From: RFTU01 sp046094505
GTDB taxonomy: Bacteria > Pseudomonadota > Gammaproteobacteria > Burkholderiales > Burkholderiaceae_C
DNA length: 64,000 bases
Assembly: GCA_046094505.1 (NCBI GenBank)
Contig: JBJTHN010000088.1
Coordinates: 42,939 to 106,938, forward strand
Direction: 5' to 3'
In this document: one piece after another, positions 8,501 to 17,193 of the stretch
Numbering within the stretch: the first letter of the stretch is position 1
How the letters are laid out: the number at the start of each line of letters is the position of its first letter
Made by a program: the position numbers and the translations under genes
Notes under the pieces: model-generated
Databases searched by the model: none
The model's input: only the letters and a program-made list of their open reading frames with translations
Told to the model about the DNA's origin: nothing

Positions 8501-8592
8501 ACCGCCGCGGTCCACGTGGGAAGCGGTAAGCGTATCCCCGCAAGCGTCAACAAACAACCACCCACCACACCACACATTCGGAGCCAAACACC

Positions 8593-8919
8593 ATGATGAA
8601 GGGTCAACTCGCAGGGCTGATGAAGCAAGCCCAGGCGATGCAGGACAACCTCAAGCGCGCGCAGGATGAGCTGGCGCAGTTGGAGGTGGAAGGGCAGTCC
8701 GGCGCTGGGCTGGTCAAGGTGCTGATGACCTGCAAGCACGACGTCAAGCGCGTGAGCATCGACCCGAGCCTGCTGGCAGATGACAAAGACATGTTGGAAG
8801 ACCTGGTGGCGGCCGCCTTCAACGACGCGGTTCGCCGGGCCGAGCAGCTCTCACAGGAGAAGATGAGCAAGCTCACCGCCGGTTTGCCCCTGCCCCCGGG
8901 CATGAAGCTGCCGTTCTGA
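8593..8919 (+). CDS. ybaB: YbaB/EbfC family nucleoid-associated protein
   Basis: 108 residues; a small dimeric DNA-binding protein nearly always found between dnaX and recR. The N-terminal helix KGQLAGLMKQAQAMQDNLKRAQ and the core VSIDPSLL and AAFNDAVRRAEQ are typical. Two tandem ATG codons start it and either may be used. The 92 bp before it contain no gene. Confidence 0.93.
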   Translation: MMKGQLAGLMKQAQAMQDNLKRAQDELAQLEVEGQSGAGLVKVLMTCKHDVKRVSIDPSLLADDKDMLEDLVAAAFNDAVRRAEQLSQEKMSKLTAGLPLPPGMKLPF

Positions 8920-8921
8920 CG

Positions 8922-9512
8922 GTGTCGAACTCCCCGCAGCTCGATGCCTTGATCGATGCCCTGCGCTGCCTGCCGGGCGTTGGGCAGCGTTCAGCGCAAC
9001 GCATGGCCTTTCATCTGCTGCAGCATGACCGTGGCGGCGCACAGCGTCTGTCGCTGGCCCTGGCTGCGGCGGCCGATGAGGTGGGCCACTGCAGCCGCTG
9101 CCACACCTTCAGCCAAAGCCCTGTGTGCGCGCTGTGCCAGGACCCGCAGCGAGACGCCAGCCAGCTCTGCGTGGTGGAGACCCCCGCGGATCAAGCTGCC
9201 TTGGAGCGGACCGGCGGGTATGGTGGGCGCTACTTCGTGTTGATGGGGCGGCTGAGTCCCCTGGGGGGCACGGGTCCGCGGGACATTGCCTTCGCATCCC
9301 TGCTCGAACGTGCCCGTGAACCCGATTTGCGTGAAGTGATTCTGGCCCTGAGCTTTACCGCTGAGGGCGAGGCCACCGCCCATGCGCTGTCTGCCGCACT
9401 GGAGGGCCTGCCGCTGAAGGTCAGCCGATTGGCTCGCGGCGTGCCGGTGGGCAGTGAGTTGGAGTTCGTGGACCTGTCCACGATTGCACACGCCCTGGCT
9501 CACCGGCGCTGA
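8922..9512 (+). CDS. recR: Recombination mediator protein RecR
   Basis: 196 residues; acts with RecF/RecO in loading RecA at gaps. A helix-hairpin-helix (LRCLPGVGQRSAQRMAFHLL) leads, then a zinc finger with Cys57, 60, 69 and 72, then a TOPRIM domain starting LCVVETPADQAALERTG. The GTG start lies 2 bp after the ybaB stop, showing tight coupling. Confidence 0.95.
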   Translation: MSNSPQLDALIDALRCLPGVGQRSAQRMAFHLLQHDRGGAQRLSLALAAAADEVGHCSRCHTFSQSPVCALCQDPQRDASQLCVVETPADQAALERTGGYGGRYFVLMGRLSPLGGTGPRDIAFASLLERAREPDLREVILALSFTAEGEATAHALSAALEGLPLKVSRLARGVPVGSELEFVDLSTIAHALAHRR

Positions 9513-9540
9513 TGGGTGCCGCGCCCTGGGCCATGGGGTG

Positions 9541-11055
9541 TCAGCGGCGATCCGTCCCCTCGGACCCCGCGGCCACGCGGGCGCGGTTGATCTGGCCCGA
9601 GCCCGCATCTGACGCCGCAGGTGTGCCACCTTTGGCCGATGCCGACTTGGGTTTGGCTGCTGGCTTGTTCGGGGTGGTACCTGCCTTGGGCTTGGCCCGG
9701 CCCGCGCCTTCGCGCTGCAGGTTGAGGGTACCGCTGTCGGCCAGGCGCTCACTCACATCCTGGTCGTGACGGCCATGGCGGGGCACCAGCAGCGCTGAGC
9801 CCTGCCGGATCATCATGCCCCGCGGAATGCGGTTGATCTCTCGCAGGCGCGACTCATCCATGCCCGTGAGCTTGGCTGCCTCGGCGGTACGCAGCGTGCG
9901 CGGCGCGACCCAGGCGGTCCAGGAGGCCAAGGCCCCCTTGTGTCGGTCCAGCTCGGTGAGAAAGCGTTCGGCGTTGTCGTAGGGCAGCAGGATGTGCGGT
10001 GTTCCCGCCGCCAGGATCACCGGACGGTTGTGTTGGGGGTTGAGCGCAGCGAAGTCGGCTTCGTCCATACCGGCCAAGCGTGCGGCCATGGCCACATCGA
10101 TGTCCCGCTCGATGGGAACGGTCAGAAAGTAGGGGTGGTTTTCCAGAGGGGGCAGCGACTGGCCGAACGCCTCTGGCTGGGTGACGATGTTCTTGACGGC
10201 CAGAAGCTTGGGCACATAACGCCGGGTCTCGTCGGGCATGCGCAGGTCTTCGTAGCCCGTAGGCAAGCCGGCGCGCTGGTTTCGTTGGATGGCCCTTTGC
10301 ACATTGCCCTCGCCCCAGTTGTAGGCAGCCAGCGCCAGGTGCCAGTCGCCGAACTGGGCGTGCAGGCGCGTGAGGTAGTCCAGGGCTGCTCTCGTAGAGG
10401 CCAGAACGCTGCGGCGATCGTCCCGAAAGGCGTTTTGCTTCAGAGAAAAGTCGCGTCCCGTGGCAGGCATGAACTGCCACATGCCCGACGCTTTGGCGGT
10501 GCTGAGGGCCTGTGGATTGAACGCGCTTTCGATGAAAGGCAGAAGGGCCAACTCCGTGGGCAAGCGACGGCGTTCGACTTCCTCGACGATGTGAAAGAGA
10601 TACCGCGCGCCGCGGGCGGTCATGCGCTGCACATAGTCCGGTCGGGCGGCGTACCACTGCTCGGTGCTGCGCACCAGGTGTGGGTTCTGAAGATCAGACA
10701 GGCTGTAGCCGGCGCGTATGCGTTGCCACAGGTCCCGTTTGGCTTCTGGTGCATCGAAACGGATGGCCTGGTCGGGATTCAAGCTGTCCAGTCCCACGCG
10801 TCCGGCACTGGTGGGCTCTGGCGAACTCTCCTTGGCTGCAGCCAGCGGCTTCGGCAGGACGGGTGCGTTGTCTGTGGTGGCTGCGCCTGTGGGTGTGGCA
10901 GGCGCATTGGCCTGCGCGATCGCAAGCGCTGAGCCAGGGTTCATGTCCTCACGCGCGGTGGCGTTGTCTACAGGCCCTTGAACCGAGGCGCAACCGCCCA
11001 ACAGTGCGAGGACAGCGGTGACCAGGGCCCAGCCCAGCAGGAAGTGGTGTTTCAC
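9541..11055 (-). CDS. mltD: Membrane-bound lytic murein transglycosylase D (lipoprotein)
   Basis: 504 residues. The lipobox LLGGC (Cys22) predicts an outer-membrane lipoprotein. The SLT catalytic domain has Glu176 in LLPFIESAFNP, followed by ASGMWQFMPATG and LAAYNWGEGNV. The C-terminal part has LysM-like stretches (for example AAKLTGMDESRLREINRI) that bind peptidoglycan, then a basic Ala/Pro-rich tail. The enzyme cleaves murein glycan strands to form anhydromuropeptides. Its ATG overlaps the gloB stop by 4 bp, so the two are probably co-translated. Confidence 0.92.
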   Translation of the reverse strand: MKHHFLLGWALVTAVLALLGGCASVQGPVDNATAREDMNPGSALAIAQANAPATPTGAATTDNAPVLPKPLAAAKESSPEPTSAGRVGLDSLNPDQAIRFDAPEAKRDLWQRIRAGYSLSDLQNPHLVRSTEQWYAARPDYVQRMTARGARYLFHIVEEVERRRLPTELALLPFIESAFNPQALSTAKASGMWQFMPATGRDFSLKQNAFRDDRRSVLASTRAALDYLTRLHAQFGDWHLALAAYNWGEGNVQRAIQRNQRAGLPTGYEDLRMPDETRRYVPKLLAVKNIVTQPEAFGQSLPPLENHPYFLTVPIERDIDVAMAARLAGMDEADFAALNPQHNRPVILAAGTPHILLPYDNAERFLTELDRHKGALASWTAWVAPRTLRTAEAAKLTGMDESRLREINRIPRGMMIRQGSALLVPRHGRHDQDVSERLADSGTLNLQREGAGRAKPKAGTTPNKPAAKPKSASAKGGTPAASDAGSGQINRARVAAGSEGTDRR

Positions 11056-11822
11056 AGGCGGTTCTTCCAGGCACGCAGTGCGGCCAGCACCGCCACCGGG
11101 TCGTCGGATGGAGCACCCTGCGCCTGCGCACTGGCGCAGACCTCAGGTTCATGGCAGCGCAGAAAGGGGTTGATGCGGCGCTCGGTGTCGATCGTCGAGG
11201 GAAGCGTGGGCTGCCCCTGTTCACGCTGCTGGGTACAGCGGCGTTGGTAAGCCTGCAGGCTTTCGTTGTTGGGCTCAACCAGCACTGCAAAGCGCAGGTT
11301 GCTCAGTGTGTACTCGTGTGCACAGCAAACCCGCGTGCGGCCGGGCAGTTGCGCCAAGCGGTACAGCGAGGCGTGCATCTGCGCAGGTGTGCCCTCAAAC
11401 AGCCGGCCGCAGCCACCGGAAAACAGGGTGTCGCCGCAAAACAGGATGGGATCTTGCCCGTGCGGCTCCATGACAAAGGCGATGTGGCCGAGGGTGTGCC
11501 CAGGCACCTCCAGCACCCGCACCGGTTGCCCCAGCAACTCCAGCGCCGTGCCATCCTGAACCGGCTCGTGGGGTTCTGGCGTGCGCTCTTGGGCTGGGGC
11601 ATACACCGGACCCTGCAGCACCTCGCGCAGCCCTTGCACCCCGCCCGTGTGGTCAGGGTGGTGGTGCGTCACTAGAATGGACGTCAGGGACAGGCGGCGA
11701 ACGCGCAGGGCTTGTCGAACCACCTCGGCATCACCGGGGTCCACAACCAGGGCCTCACGGCCGTTGTGCACCATCCAGATGTAGTTGTCGGTGAAGGCCG
11801 GCAAACTCAACAGTTCGATCAT
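11052..11822 (-). CDS. gloB: Hydroxyacylglutathione hydrolase (glyoxalase II)
   Basis: 256 residues. The metallo-beta-lactamase motif THHHPDHTGG supplies His53, His55, Asp57 and His58; GHTLGH and FCGDTLFSGGCGRLF give further metal ligands. The C-terminal HEYTLSNLRFA region and PSTIDTERRINPFLR bind glutathione in the family. It hydrolyses S-lactoylglutathione to lactate and glutathione. The start MIELLSLPAF is standard. A TATAAT -10 lies 28 nt upstream, inside the divergent methyltransferase gene. It overlaps mltD. Confidence 0.95.
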   Translation of the reverse strand: MIELLSLPAFTDNYIWMVHNGREALVVDPGDAEVVRQALRVRRLSLTSILVTHHHPDHTGGVQGLREVLQGPVYAPAQERTPEPHEPVQDGTALELLGQPVRVLEVPGHTLGHIAFVMEPHGQDPILFCGDTLFSGGCGRLFEGTPAQMHASLYRLAQLPGRTRVCCAHEYTLSNLRFAVLVEPNNESLQAYQRRCTQQREQGQPTLPSTIDTERRINPFLRCHEPEVCASAQAQGAPSDDPVAVLAALRAWKNRL

Positions 11823-11828
11823 GAAGTG

Positions 11829-12728
11829 ATGGACGTCAACAACACACCGGATTATAGGAACGACCCCGTCGGTAGGCCGACGCGGTGGAGCGCTTCCGTG
11901 GCCGGTGCACACGCCCTGGCGTGGCAGCAGGCGCAGCTTGATGATTGGGTCGCTGACGTGTTTGGCTATCACGCCTTGCAATTGGGAATGCCCGAACTGC
12001 AGGCTCTGCGCAACAACCGCATGCCGCACCGTTGGCTCTTGTGTCCCGAGTCATGGGAGGGCCGATCGGGCGTTGCACCGGGTACCCCTGTGCATGCAAA
12101 TGGGATGGTGGCCGTCTGTGCGGAGTTCCACGCGCTGCCCTTTGAGAGCAACAGCCTGGACCTGGTGGTGATGCCGCACACCCTGGAGGCCAGCACGGAT
12201 GCCCACCAAACCCTCCGAGAAGCCGAACGGGTCCTTCGGCCTGAAGGGCGATTGCTGATCACCGGCTTCAACCCGGCCAGCTTGTGGGGCATGGCCGGGC
12301 GGGCCCGGTGGCTGTCACACCGCACCGTCGAGACGGCGCCGCCGTCGGCCCTGTCCACGGTCCAGGAGTGGGTGGGCTACTGGCGCCTTCGCGACTGGCT
12401 GCACCTGCTGAGCTTTGAAGTGGAGGGCGGCCGTTTTGGCTGTTACACCCCGCCCGTGGGGAACCAAGCCTGGTTGGACCGATTGCGCTGGATGGAGCCC
12501 TTGGGAGACCGGTGGTGGCCGGTGCTGGGTGGCCTGTACGCCGTGATGGCGGTCAAGCGGGTGCGGGGCATCCGCCTGTTGGGGCTGAGCCTGCAGGCCA
12601 AAGGCACGCGGGCAGCATCACCGGCGGTGGCCGCACAGCGCCACCATCGCCTGATGCACGGCGGGTCTGCCTTGCCAGCCGCGCCCTCGCCTGGGGGCAG
12701 GCCGGCCTCGGATGCACAGGACCGCTGA
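11829..12728 (+). CDS. Class I SAM-dependent methyltransferase
   Basis: 299 residues. Seen motifs are VAVCAEFHALPFESNSLDLVVMPHTLE (post-motif I and motif II of Rossmann methyltransferases) and LREAERVLRPEGRLLITGFNP (motif III). The canonical GxGxG loop is weak, as in UbiE-like relatives of this type found beside gloB and rnhA in Burkholderiales. The substrate is unknown. The start is only 6 bp from the divergent gloB ATG, so a later start is possible although no better codon is obvious. It stops one base before rnhA. Confidence 0.8.
   Translation: MDVNNTPDYRNDPVGRPTRWSASVAGAHALAWQQAQLDDWVADVFGYHALQLGMPELQALRNNRMPHRWLLCPESWEGRSGVAPGTPVHANGMVAVCAEFHALPFESNSLDLVVMPHTLEASTDAHQTLREAERVLRPEGRLLITGFNPASLWGMAGRARWLSHRTVETAPPSALSTVQEWVGYWRLRDWLHLLSFEVEGGRFGCYTPPVGNQAWLDRLRWMEPLGDRWWPVLGGLYAVMAVKRVRGIRLLGLSLQAKGTRAASPAVAAQRHHRLMHGGSALPAAPSPGGRPASDAQDR
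11851..11856 (-). promoter_or_regulatory. -10 element of gloB
   Basis: TATAAT on the minus strand, 28 nt before the gloB ATG, within the first codons of the divergent methyltransferase. Confidence 0.5.
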
Positions 12729-12729
12729 C

Positions 12730-13173
12730 ATGGCCCAGGAGCGCGTGCTGATCTACACCGATGGCGCCTGCAAAGGTAACCCGGGGCCTGGGGGGTGGGG
12801 GGCCTGGTTGCGCTACGGTCAGCATGAGCGCGAGTTGTTCGGCGGAGAGCATGTCACCACCAACAACCGCATGGAATTGACCGCCGTGATCCAAGCCTTG
12901 GCCTCTCTCAAGCGCCCTTGCGTGGTGGACCTCTACACGGACAGCGAGTACGTGCGCCAGGGCATCACCTCGTGGATTCGAGGCTGGAAGGCGCGTGGAT
13001 GGAAGACGGCCGACCGCAAGCCCGTGAAGAACGTTGACCTGTGGCAGACCCTGGATGGGTTGGCCGCCGCCCACGAAGTGAGTTGGCATTGGGTGAAGGG
13101 TCACAACGGCGATGTGGGCAACGAGCGGGCTGACGCCTTGGCCAACCGTGGTGTAGCCCAGGCTGGGGCCTGA
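12730..13173 (+). CDS. rnhA: Ribonuclease HI
   Basis: 147 residues; cleaves RNA in RNA-DNA hybrids. Catalytic residues are Asp11 (YTDGACKGNPGPGGW), Glu49 (NNRMELTA) and Asp71 (YTDSEYVRQGI), with the C-terminal NERADALANRG carrying the last Asp. The ATG at 12730 follows the methyltransferase stop by one base; an upstream in-frame start at 12712 would add six residues and is less likely. Confidence 0.96.
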   Translation: MAQERVLIYTDGACKGNPGPGGWGAWLRYGQHERELFGGEHVTTNNRMELTAVIQALASLKRPCVVDLYTDSEYVRQGITSWIRGWKARGWKTADRKPVKNVDLWQTLDGLAAAHEVSWHWVKGHNGDVGNERADALANRGVAQAGA

Positions 13174-13218
13174 GGCGCAAGCGAGGCGCCTTCAAGCGGC
13201 GCACTCACCCAGGTTTCC

Positions 13219-14511
13219 TCAGATCAGCCCTTCAAAGGGCCACACGTCCACCCAGTCCCCGGTGTTCACAGAGCCGCTTTCGTGGGGCAGGATCACCAGA
13301 CCGTTGGCCGCGCTCATGCTGCTGAGGATGCCCGAGCCTTGTGCGCCGGTGATGCGCACCTCCCACTGTCCGTCTGGCCCCTGTGTGACGATGCCCCGTT
13401 GGTACTCGGTTCGACCGGGCTTCTTGCGCAAGGGTGTTTGGCACCGTGCCTTGAGCAGAACCGGCGGCAAGCCCTGCACACCGGCCATCTGCAGCAGCGC
13501 ACCACGCACAAAGGCGTAAAAGGTCACCATGACGGCCACCGGGTTGCCCGGAAGGCCGAACAACAGGGTGCCACCGTGCAGCCGCCCGATGGCCATGGGG
13601 CGGCCCGGCCGCATGGCGATGCGCCAGAAGGCCACATCGCCCAGGGCGGCCATCACCTGTTTGGTGTGATCAGCCTCGCCCACGCTCACACCCCCCGAGG
13701 TGATGATGGCGTCTGCACAATCGGCCGCCTGCTCAAAGGCCGTTGTCAGGGCGGCCGCGTCGTCCCGCACCACGCCCATGTCGATCAGCTCCACGAAACC
13801 CAGGCGCTGCAACATGCCCCAAATGGTGTAACGGTTGCTGTCGTACACGCAGCCGGTATCCAGCGATTCGCCCAACGATCGCAGTTCATCGCCCGTTGAA
13901 AAGAAGGCCACCCTCAGGCGGCGCCGAACGGGCAGCTCGGCACGCCCCAGTGAGGCGGCCACCCCCAGGTCCGATGCGGTCAGCAAGCGGCCCTGCGGCA
14001 ACGCCACCGCCCCTTTGGCCAGGTCTTCGCCCGCCAAGCGGCGGTTGTCACCGGGCCGCACCACGCCCGGCTCCACGCGCACCCGGTCTTCAACCACCGT
14101 GGCGAACTCTTGGGGAACCACGGTGTCCAGCCCCGCGGGCATGACCGCCCCCGTGGTGATGCGCACGCATTCGCCTGGGGCCGCCGTTCCTTCGAACCGC
14201 TGCCCGGCCAGGCCTTTGCCCGCAATCCTCAGCTCGGTGGGGCCATCGCTGCGCAAGTCTTGCCCCCGCAACGCATAGCCGTCCATGGCCGAGTTGTCGT
14301 GCGAGGGCACGTCCAGCGGCGAGAGGATGGGCTGGGCCAGTACACGGCCCAAGGCGCTGCGCAGCGCCAGCTGTTCGACGCCTTGTACCGTGGGTACCAA
14401 GGCAGCGATGAAGGCCTGGGCCTGCGCCACCGGTAGGGCGTTAGGGTCGTAACCGGCCAGCCGGTCTGCAATGTCCTGAAGGCGTTGGGGTTCGGTGCGT
14501 AAGGGGTTCAT
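13219..14511 (-). CDS. moeA: Molybdopterin molybdenumtransferase MoeA (copy 1)
   Basis: 430 residues; inserts molybdate into adenylated molybdopterin in the cytoplasm. Motifs are DVPSHDNSAMDGYAL near 70, TGAVMPAGLDTVVPQE, the MPT-binding TSGGVSVGEADH and LPGNPVAVMVTF. The C-terminal domain IV ends in WVDVWPFEGLI. It is the last gene of a minus-strand run NlpC/P60-moaA-mobA-moeA. A second moeA lies at 27 kb with moaD and moaE. It converges with rnhA. Confidence 0.93.
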   Translation of the reverse strand: MNPLRTEPQRLQDIADRLAGYDPNALPVAQAQAFIAALVPTVQGVEQLALRSALGRVLAQPILSPLDVPSHDNSAMDGYALRGQDLRSDGPTELRIAGKGLAGQRFEGTAAPGECVRITTGAVMPAGLDTVVPQEFATVVEDRVRVEPGVVRPGDNRRLAGEDLAKGAVALPQGRLLTASDLGVAASLGRAELPVRRRLRVAFFSTGDELRSLGESLDTGCVYDSNRYTIWGMLQRLGFVELIDMGVVRDDAAALTTAFEQAADCADAIITSGGVSVGEADHTKQVMAALGDVAFWRIAMRPGRPMAIGRLHGGTLLFGLPGNPVAVMVTFYAFVRGALLQMAGVQGLPPVLLKARCQTPLRKKPGRTEYQRGIVTQGPDGQWEVRITGAQGSGILSSMSAANGLVILPHESGSVNTGDWVDVWPFEGLI

Positions 14512-14584
14512 GGTTTGGGATCGCCCGGTGAGCGTCTGGCCGCGTGGGCCGTTGCAGCGTGCCGCAGCAGGTCGCGCAGGCTGA

Positions 14585-15187
14585 TCAAGCCGTCAAGCGG
14601 TGCAACTCGTCCAGGGTGTTGGCATTGCGAAATGCGGCACCATTGTCGAAGGGAACCAGAACGGTGCGCCGGGTGGCGGTCCACTCGTCGATCTTTCGGC
14701 CCCCGCTTTGCAGGAAGGCCGCCAGGCTTTCGGACAGCTCCATGCGCATCAGGCAGAACACCGGTTGTGCGCGCGGGGCACCCCCGGGATGCTCTGGGGC
14801 ACTGACCATGGCGATCTCCGCATCGTGCGCAAGGGCTGCATCGGCCAGGACTTGCACCATGTCCAAGGGGAACAGCGGGGCGTCGCAAGGTACGGTGGCC
14901 ATCCAGGCCGTCTCGCAATGTTCCAAGCCTGTGAGCATGCCCGCCAACGGCCCTGCAAAGTCCGGTGTGCTGTCCGGCCACACCGGAACCTCCATCGCCT
15001 CGTAGGCACTGAGGTTGCGGTTGGCGTTGATCATGAGCTGGCCAACCTGGGCGCCCAGGCGCATCAGGGCGTGCAAGGCCAGGGGCGAGCCCTGAAAGTT
15101 CTGCAGGCCCTTGTCGACACCGCCCATGCGGCTGCCCCGACCGCCCGCCAGGATCAAGCCCGTGATGTCCTGCCGATCCATCCCCAT
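14585..15187 (-). CDS. mobA: Molybdenum cofactor guanylyltransferase
   Basis: 200 residues. The nucleotidyltransferase signature LILAGGRGSRMGGVDKGL lies at 11-28, with PVWPDSTPDFAGPLAGML and VPCDAPLFPLDMV following. MobA joins GMP to molybdopterin to form the bis-MGD cofactor of DMSO-reductase-family enzymes such as formate dehydrogenase and nitrate reductase. It lies between moaA and moeA on the same strand. Confidence 0.93.
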   Translation of the reverse strand: MGMDRQDITGLILAGGRGSRMGGVDKGLQNFQGSPLALHALMRLGAQVGQLMINANRNLSAYEAMEVPVWPDSTPDFAGPLAGMLTGLEHCETAWMATVPCDAPLFPLDMVQVLADAALAHDAEIAMVSAPEHPGGAPRAQPVFCLMRMELSESLAAFLQSGGRKIDEWTATRRTVLVPFDNGAAFRNANTLDELHRLTA

Positions 15188-15190
15188 GCT

Positions 15191-16318
15191 TCAGCCTCCG
15201 ATGTAGTGCATCTCAACCTTGCGAGCGCCAGCAAGGGCCGGGGCGGCGTTCTGCCCCCGCAGCTCGGAGTAGCGGTCGTTGCGTTGAGACCAGATTCCGG
15301 CGATGGCCGCGGCCAACTGCTCGTCGCTGGCCTGCTCCTCGCGCAGCAGCGGGCGCAGGTCGTAGCCTTGGTTGGCGAACAGGCACAGATACAAGCGCCC
15401 CTCGGTGGACAAGCGGGCCCGGTTGCAGTCCCCGCAAAAGGCTTGCGTGACGCTGGAGATGAATCCGAGCTCACCACGGCCATCGGCATACGCCCAGCGT
15501 TGCGCGGTCTCGCCCTCGGCGTTGGCTTGCAGGGCCACCAGGCGATGGTGCTCCTCAATTCGCCGGCGCACCTCATGCGAGGGCACCACGTGGTCCATGG
15601 CCCAGCCGTTGGTGTTGCCCACGTCCATGTATTCGATGAAGCGCAGCACGACGGCCGTACCGAAGTGTTCGCGGAAGAACCGCGCCATTGGCAAGACCTC
15701 GTGGTCGTTCACGCCGCGCTTGACCACCATGTTGACTTTGATGGGCGCCAGTCCCGCCTTTGCCGCGGCTTCGATCCCTGCCAACACGTCTGCCACCGGG
15801 AAGTCCACATCGTTCATGCGCCTGAAGATGGCGTCATCCAAGGCGTCCAGGCTGATGGTGATGCGCTGCAGCCCAGCCTCCTGGAGGGCCTTGGCCTTGC
15901 GCGTGAGCACCGAGGCGTTGGTGGTCAGTGTCAGGTCCAGTGCTTGGCCCTGCGGTGTGCGCAGCTGGGCCAGCATGCCCACCAGGACCTCCAGATGTTT
16001 GCGCAACAAAGGCTCGCCGCCGGTCAGCCGAATCTTTTGCACCCCATGCGCGGCGAACACCGCTGCGGTGCGCGTGATTTCCTCAAAGCTCAGCAAAGAC
16101 GACTGGGGCAGGAACTGGTACTGGCTGTCGAACACTTCCTTGGGCATGCAGTAGCTGCAGCGGAAGTTACAGCGGTCGGTGACTGAAATGCGCAGGTCGC
16201 GCAGGGGCCGGCCCAAACGGTCGCTCAGCAGCCCACTGGCGGGTGTGAGGACAGCGGGCACCACGGCCTTGAGGGCCGCATGGCGCAAGTCGATGAGGGG
16301 TATGGTGGCGTCACCCAT
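15191..16318 (-). CDS. moaA: GTP 3',8-cyclase MoaA (radical SAM)
   Basis: 375 residues from the ATG at 16318; an in-frame GTG at 16339 would add seven. The first step of molybdopterin synthesis. The N-terminal radical-SAM cluster is CNFRCSYC and the C-terminal GTP-binding cluster has Cys in CGDCNRARLSTEGRLYLC. The chain ends in the conserved GG needed in trans for activity. It follows the NlpC/P60 gene by 25 bp and ends 3 bp before mobA. Confidence 0.95.
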   Translation of the reverse strand: MGDATIPLIDLRHAALKAVVPAVLTPASGLLSDRLGRPLRDLRISVTDRCNFRCSYCMPKEVFDSQYQFLPQSSLLSFEEITRTAAVFAAHGVQKIRLTGGEPLLRKHLEVLVGMLAQLRTPQGQALDLTLTTNASVLTRKAKALQEAGLQRITISLDALDDAIFRRMNDVDFPVADVLAGIEAAAKAGLAPIKVNMVVKRGVNDHEVLPMARFFREHFGTAVVLRFIEYMDVGNTNGWAMDHVVPSHEVRRRIEEHHRLVALQANAEGETAQRWAYADGRGELGFISSVTQAFCGDCNRARLSTEGRLYLCLFANQGYDLRPLLREEQASDEQLAAAIAGIWSQRNDRYSELRGQNAAPALAGARKVEMHYIGG

Positions 16319-16343
16319 GGCCGCATTGTGCCGTTGCACAGGC

Positions 16344-17099
16344 TCAGGGCGTGGCGCGGTCCTCGGAGTTCAGATAGCCGTTCAGGGTTTTGCGCAGGCC
16401 AGCCAGTGCACCGCCGTCTTCCATGGGGGCTCGCCGGGCACCGGTGTAGCGTTTGCTCCAGTAAGCCTCGCGCATATCCTCGATGCGCACCGACGCGCCG
16501 GGCTTGGGGGCATGGATGAACTTGCCGTCTCCCACGTAGATCCCCACATGCGAAAACGTTCGGCGCATGGTGTTGAAAAACACCAGGTCACCGGGCTTGA
16601 GTTCGTCACGTCCCACCGTGGCCAGGCCCGGCAGCCGGGCCTGTTCATCGGCTCGCCGGGGCAGCAGCAGCCCCACACTGTTTTCAAAGATATGCCGCGT
16701 GAAACCACTGCAGTCAAACCCGTCTTCGGTGCTGGTGCCGCCTCGGCGGTAGCGCACGCCCAGGAAGTTCATGGCCGACAGGACCAATTCCGAGGCTGCA
16801 TCGCTGACCTTGCGCACGGTTTGAGGTGCCGTGGCGGGCAGCAGGCCCCGTTCCACCAGCATGGCGGCCAAGGGGTCGATGGGAGCGCCGGCTGCCGTGG
16901 CCTGTGTGACCGCCGAGCCCGGGGGCAGGGGCTCGCCCTGGGCTTGCAGCGGAAGCGCCGCCACCACCGCCCACATGCACAAACACCGGCTCACAAGCGT
17001 GGCCACGCGGCTGGGCCAAGCCTGTCCAGCTGTGGCCGGGAGGCGAGCAGTGGGCAAGACCGCAGGGGTCCGTGGGGGTTGGGTCATGTCTGGCTGCAT
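16344..17099 (-). CDS. NlpC/P60 family cell-wall hydrolase
   Basis: 251 residues; an ATG at 17087 is an alternative start. A hydrophobic segment at about 33-53 (LVSRCLCMWAVVAALPLQAQG) looks like a signal sequence. The NlpC/P60 peptidase domain has catalytic Cys in DGFDCSGFTRHIF, His in FSHVGIYVG and a third polar residue in FIHAPKPG. It likely cuts gamma-D-glutamyl-diamino acid bonds in murein peptides. It stands directly before moaA on the same strand, an arrangement with no obvious functional reason. Confidence 0.88.
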   Translation of the reverse strand: MQPDMTQPPRTPAVLPTARLPATAGQAWPSRVATLVSRCLCMWAVVAALPLQAQGEPLPPGSAVTQATAAGAPIDPLAAMLVERGLLPATAPQTVRKVSDAASELVLSAMNFLGVRYRRGGTSTEDGFDCSGFTRHIFENSVGLLLPRRADEQARLPGLATVGRDELKPGDLVFFNTMRRTFSHVGIYVGDGKFIHAPKPGASVRIEDMREAYWSKRYTGARRAPMEDGGALAGLRKTLNGYLNSEDRATP

Positions 17100-17193
17100 G
17101 GGGCCACAAACAAGCCGTGGCCGGGGGAGTCAAACGGCGGTCGAGGATAACATGCGATCTGTTTGGGCAAGCCCCGTGTGAAGGAGGGTCGCG

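Noticed and set aside
13174..13218. GC-rich dyad between convergent rnhA and moeA
   Set aside because: Six-bp stem without T-run; not distinguishable from chance at this GC content.
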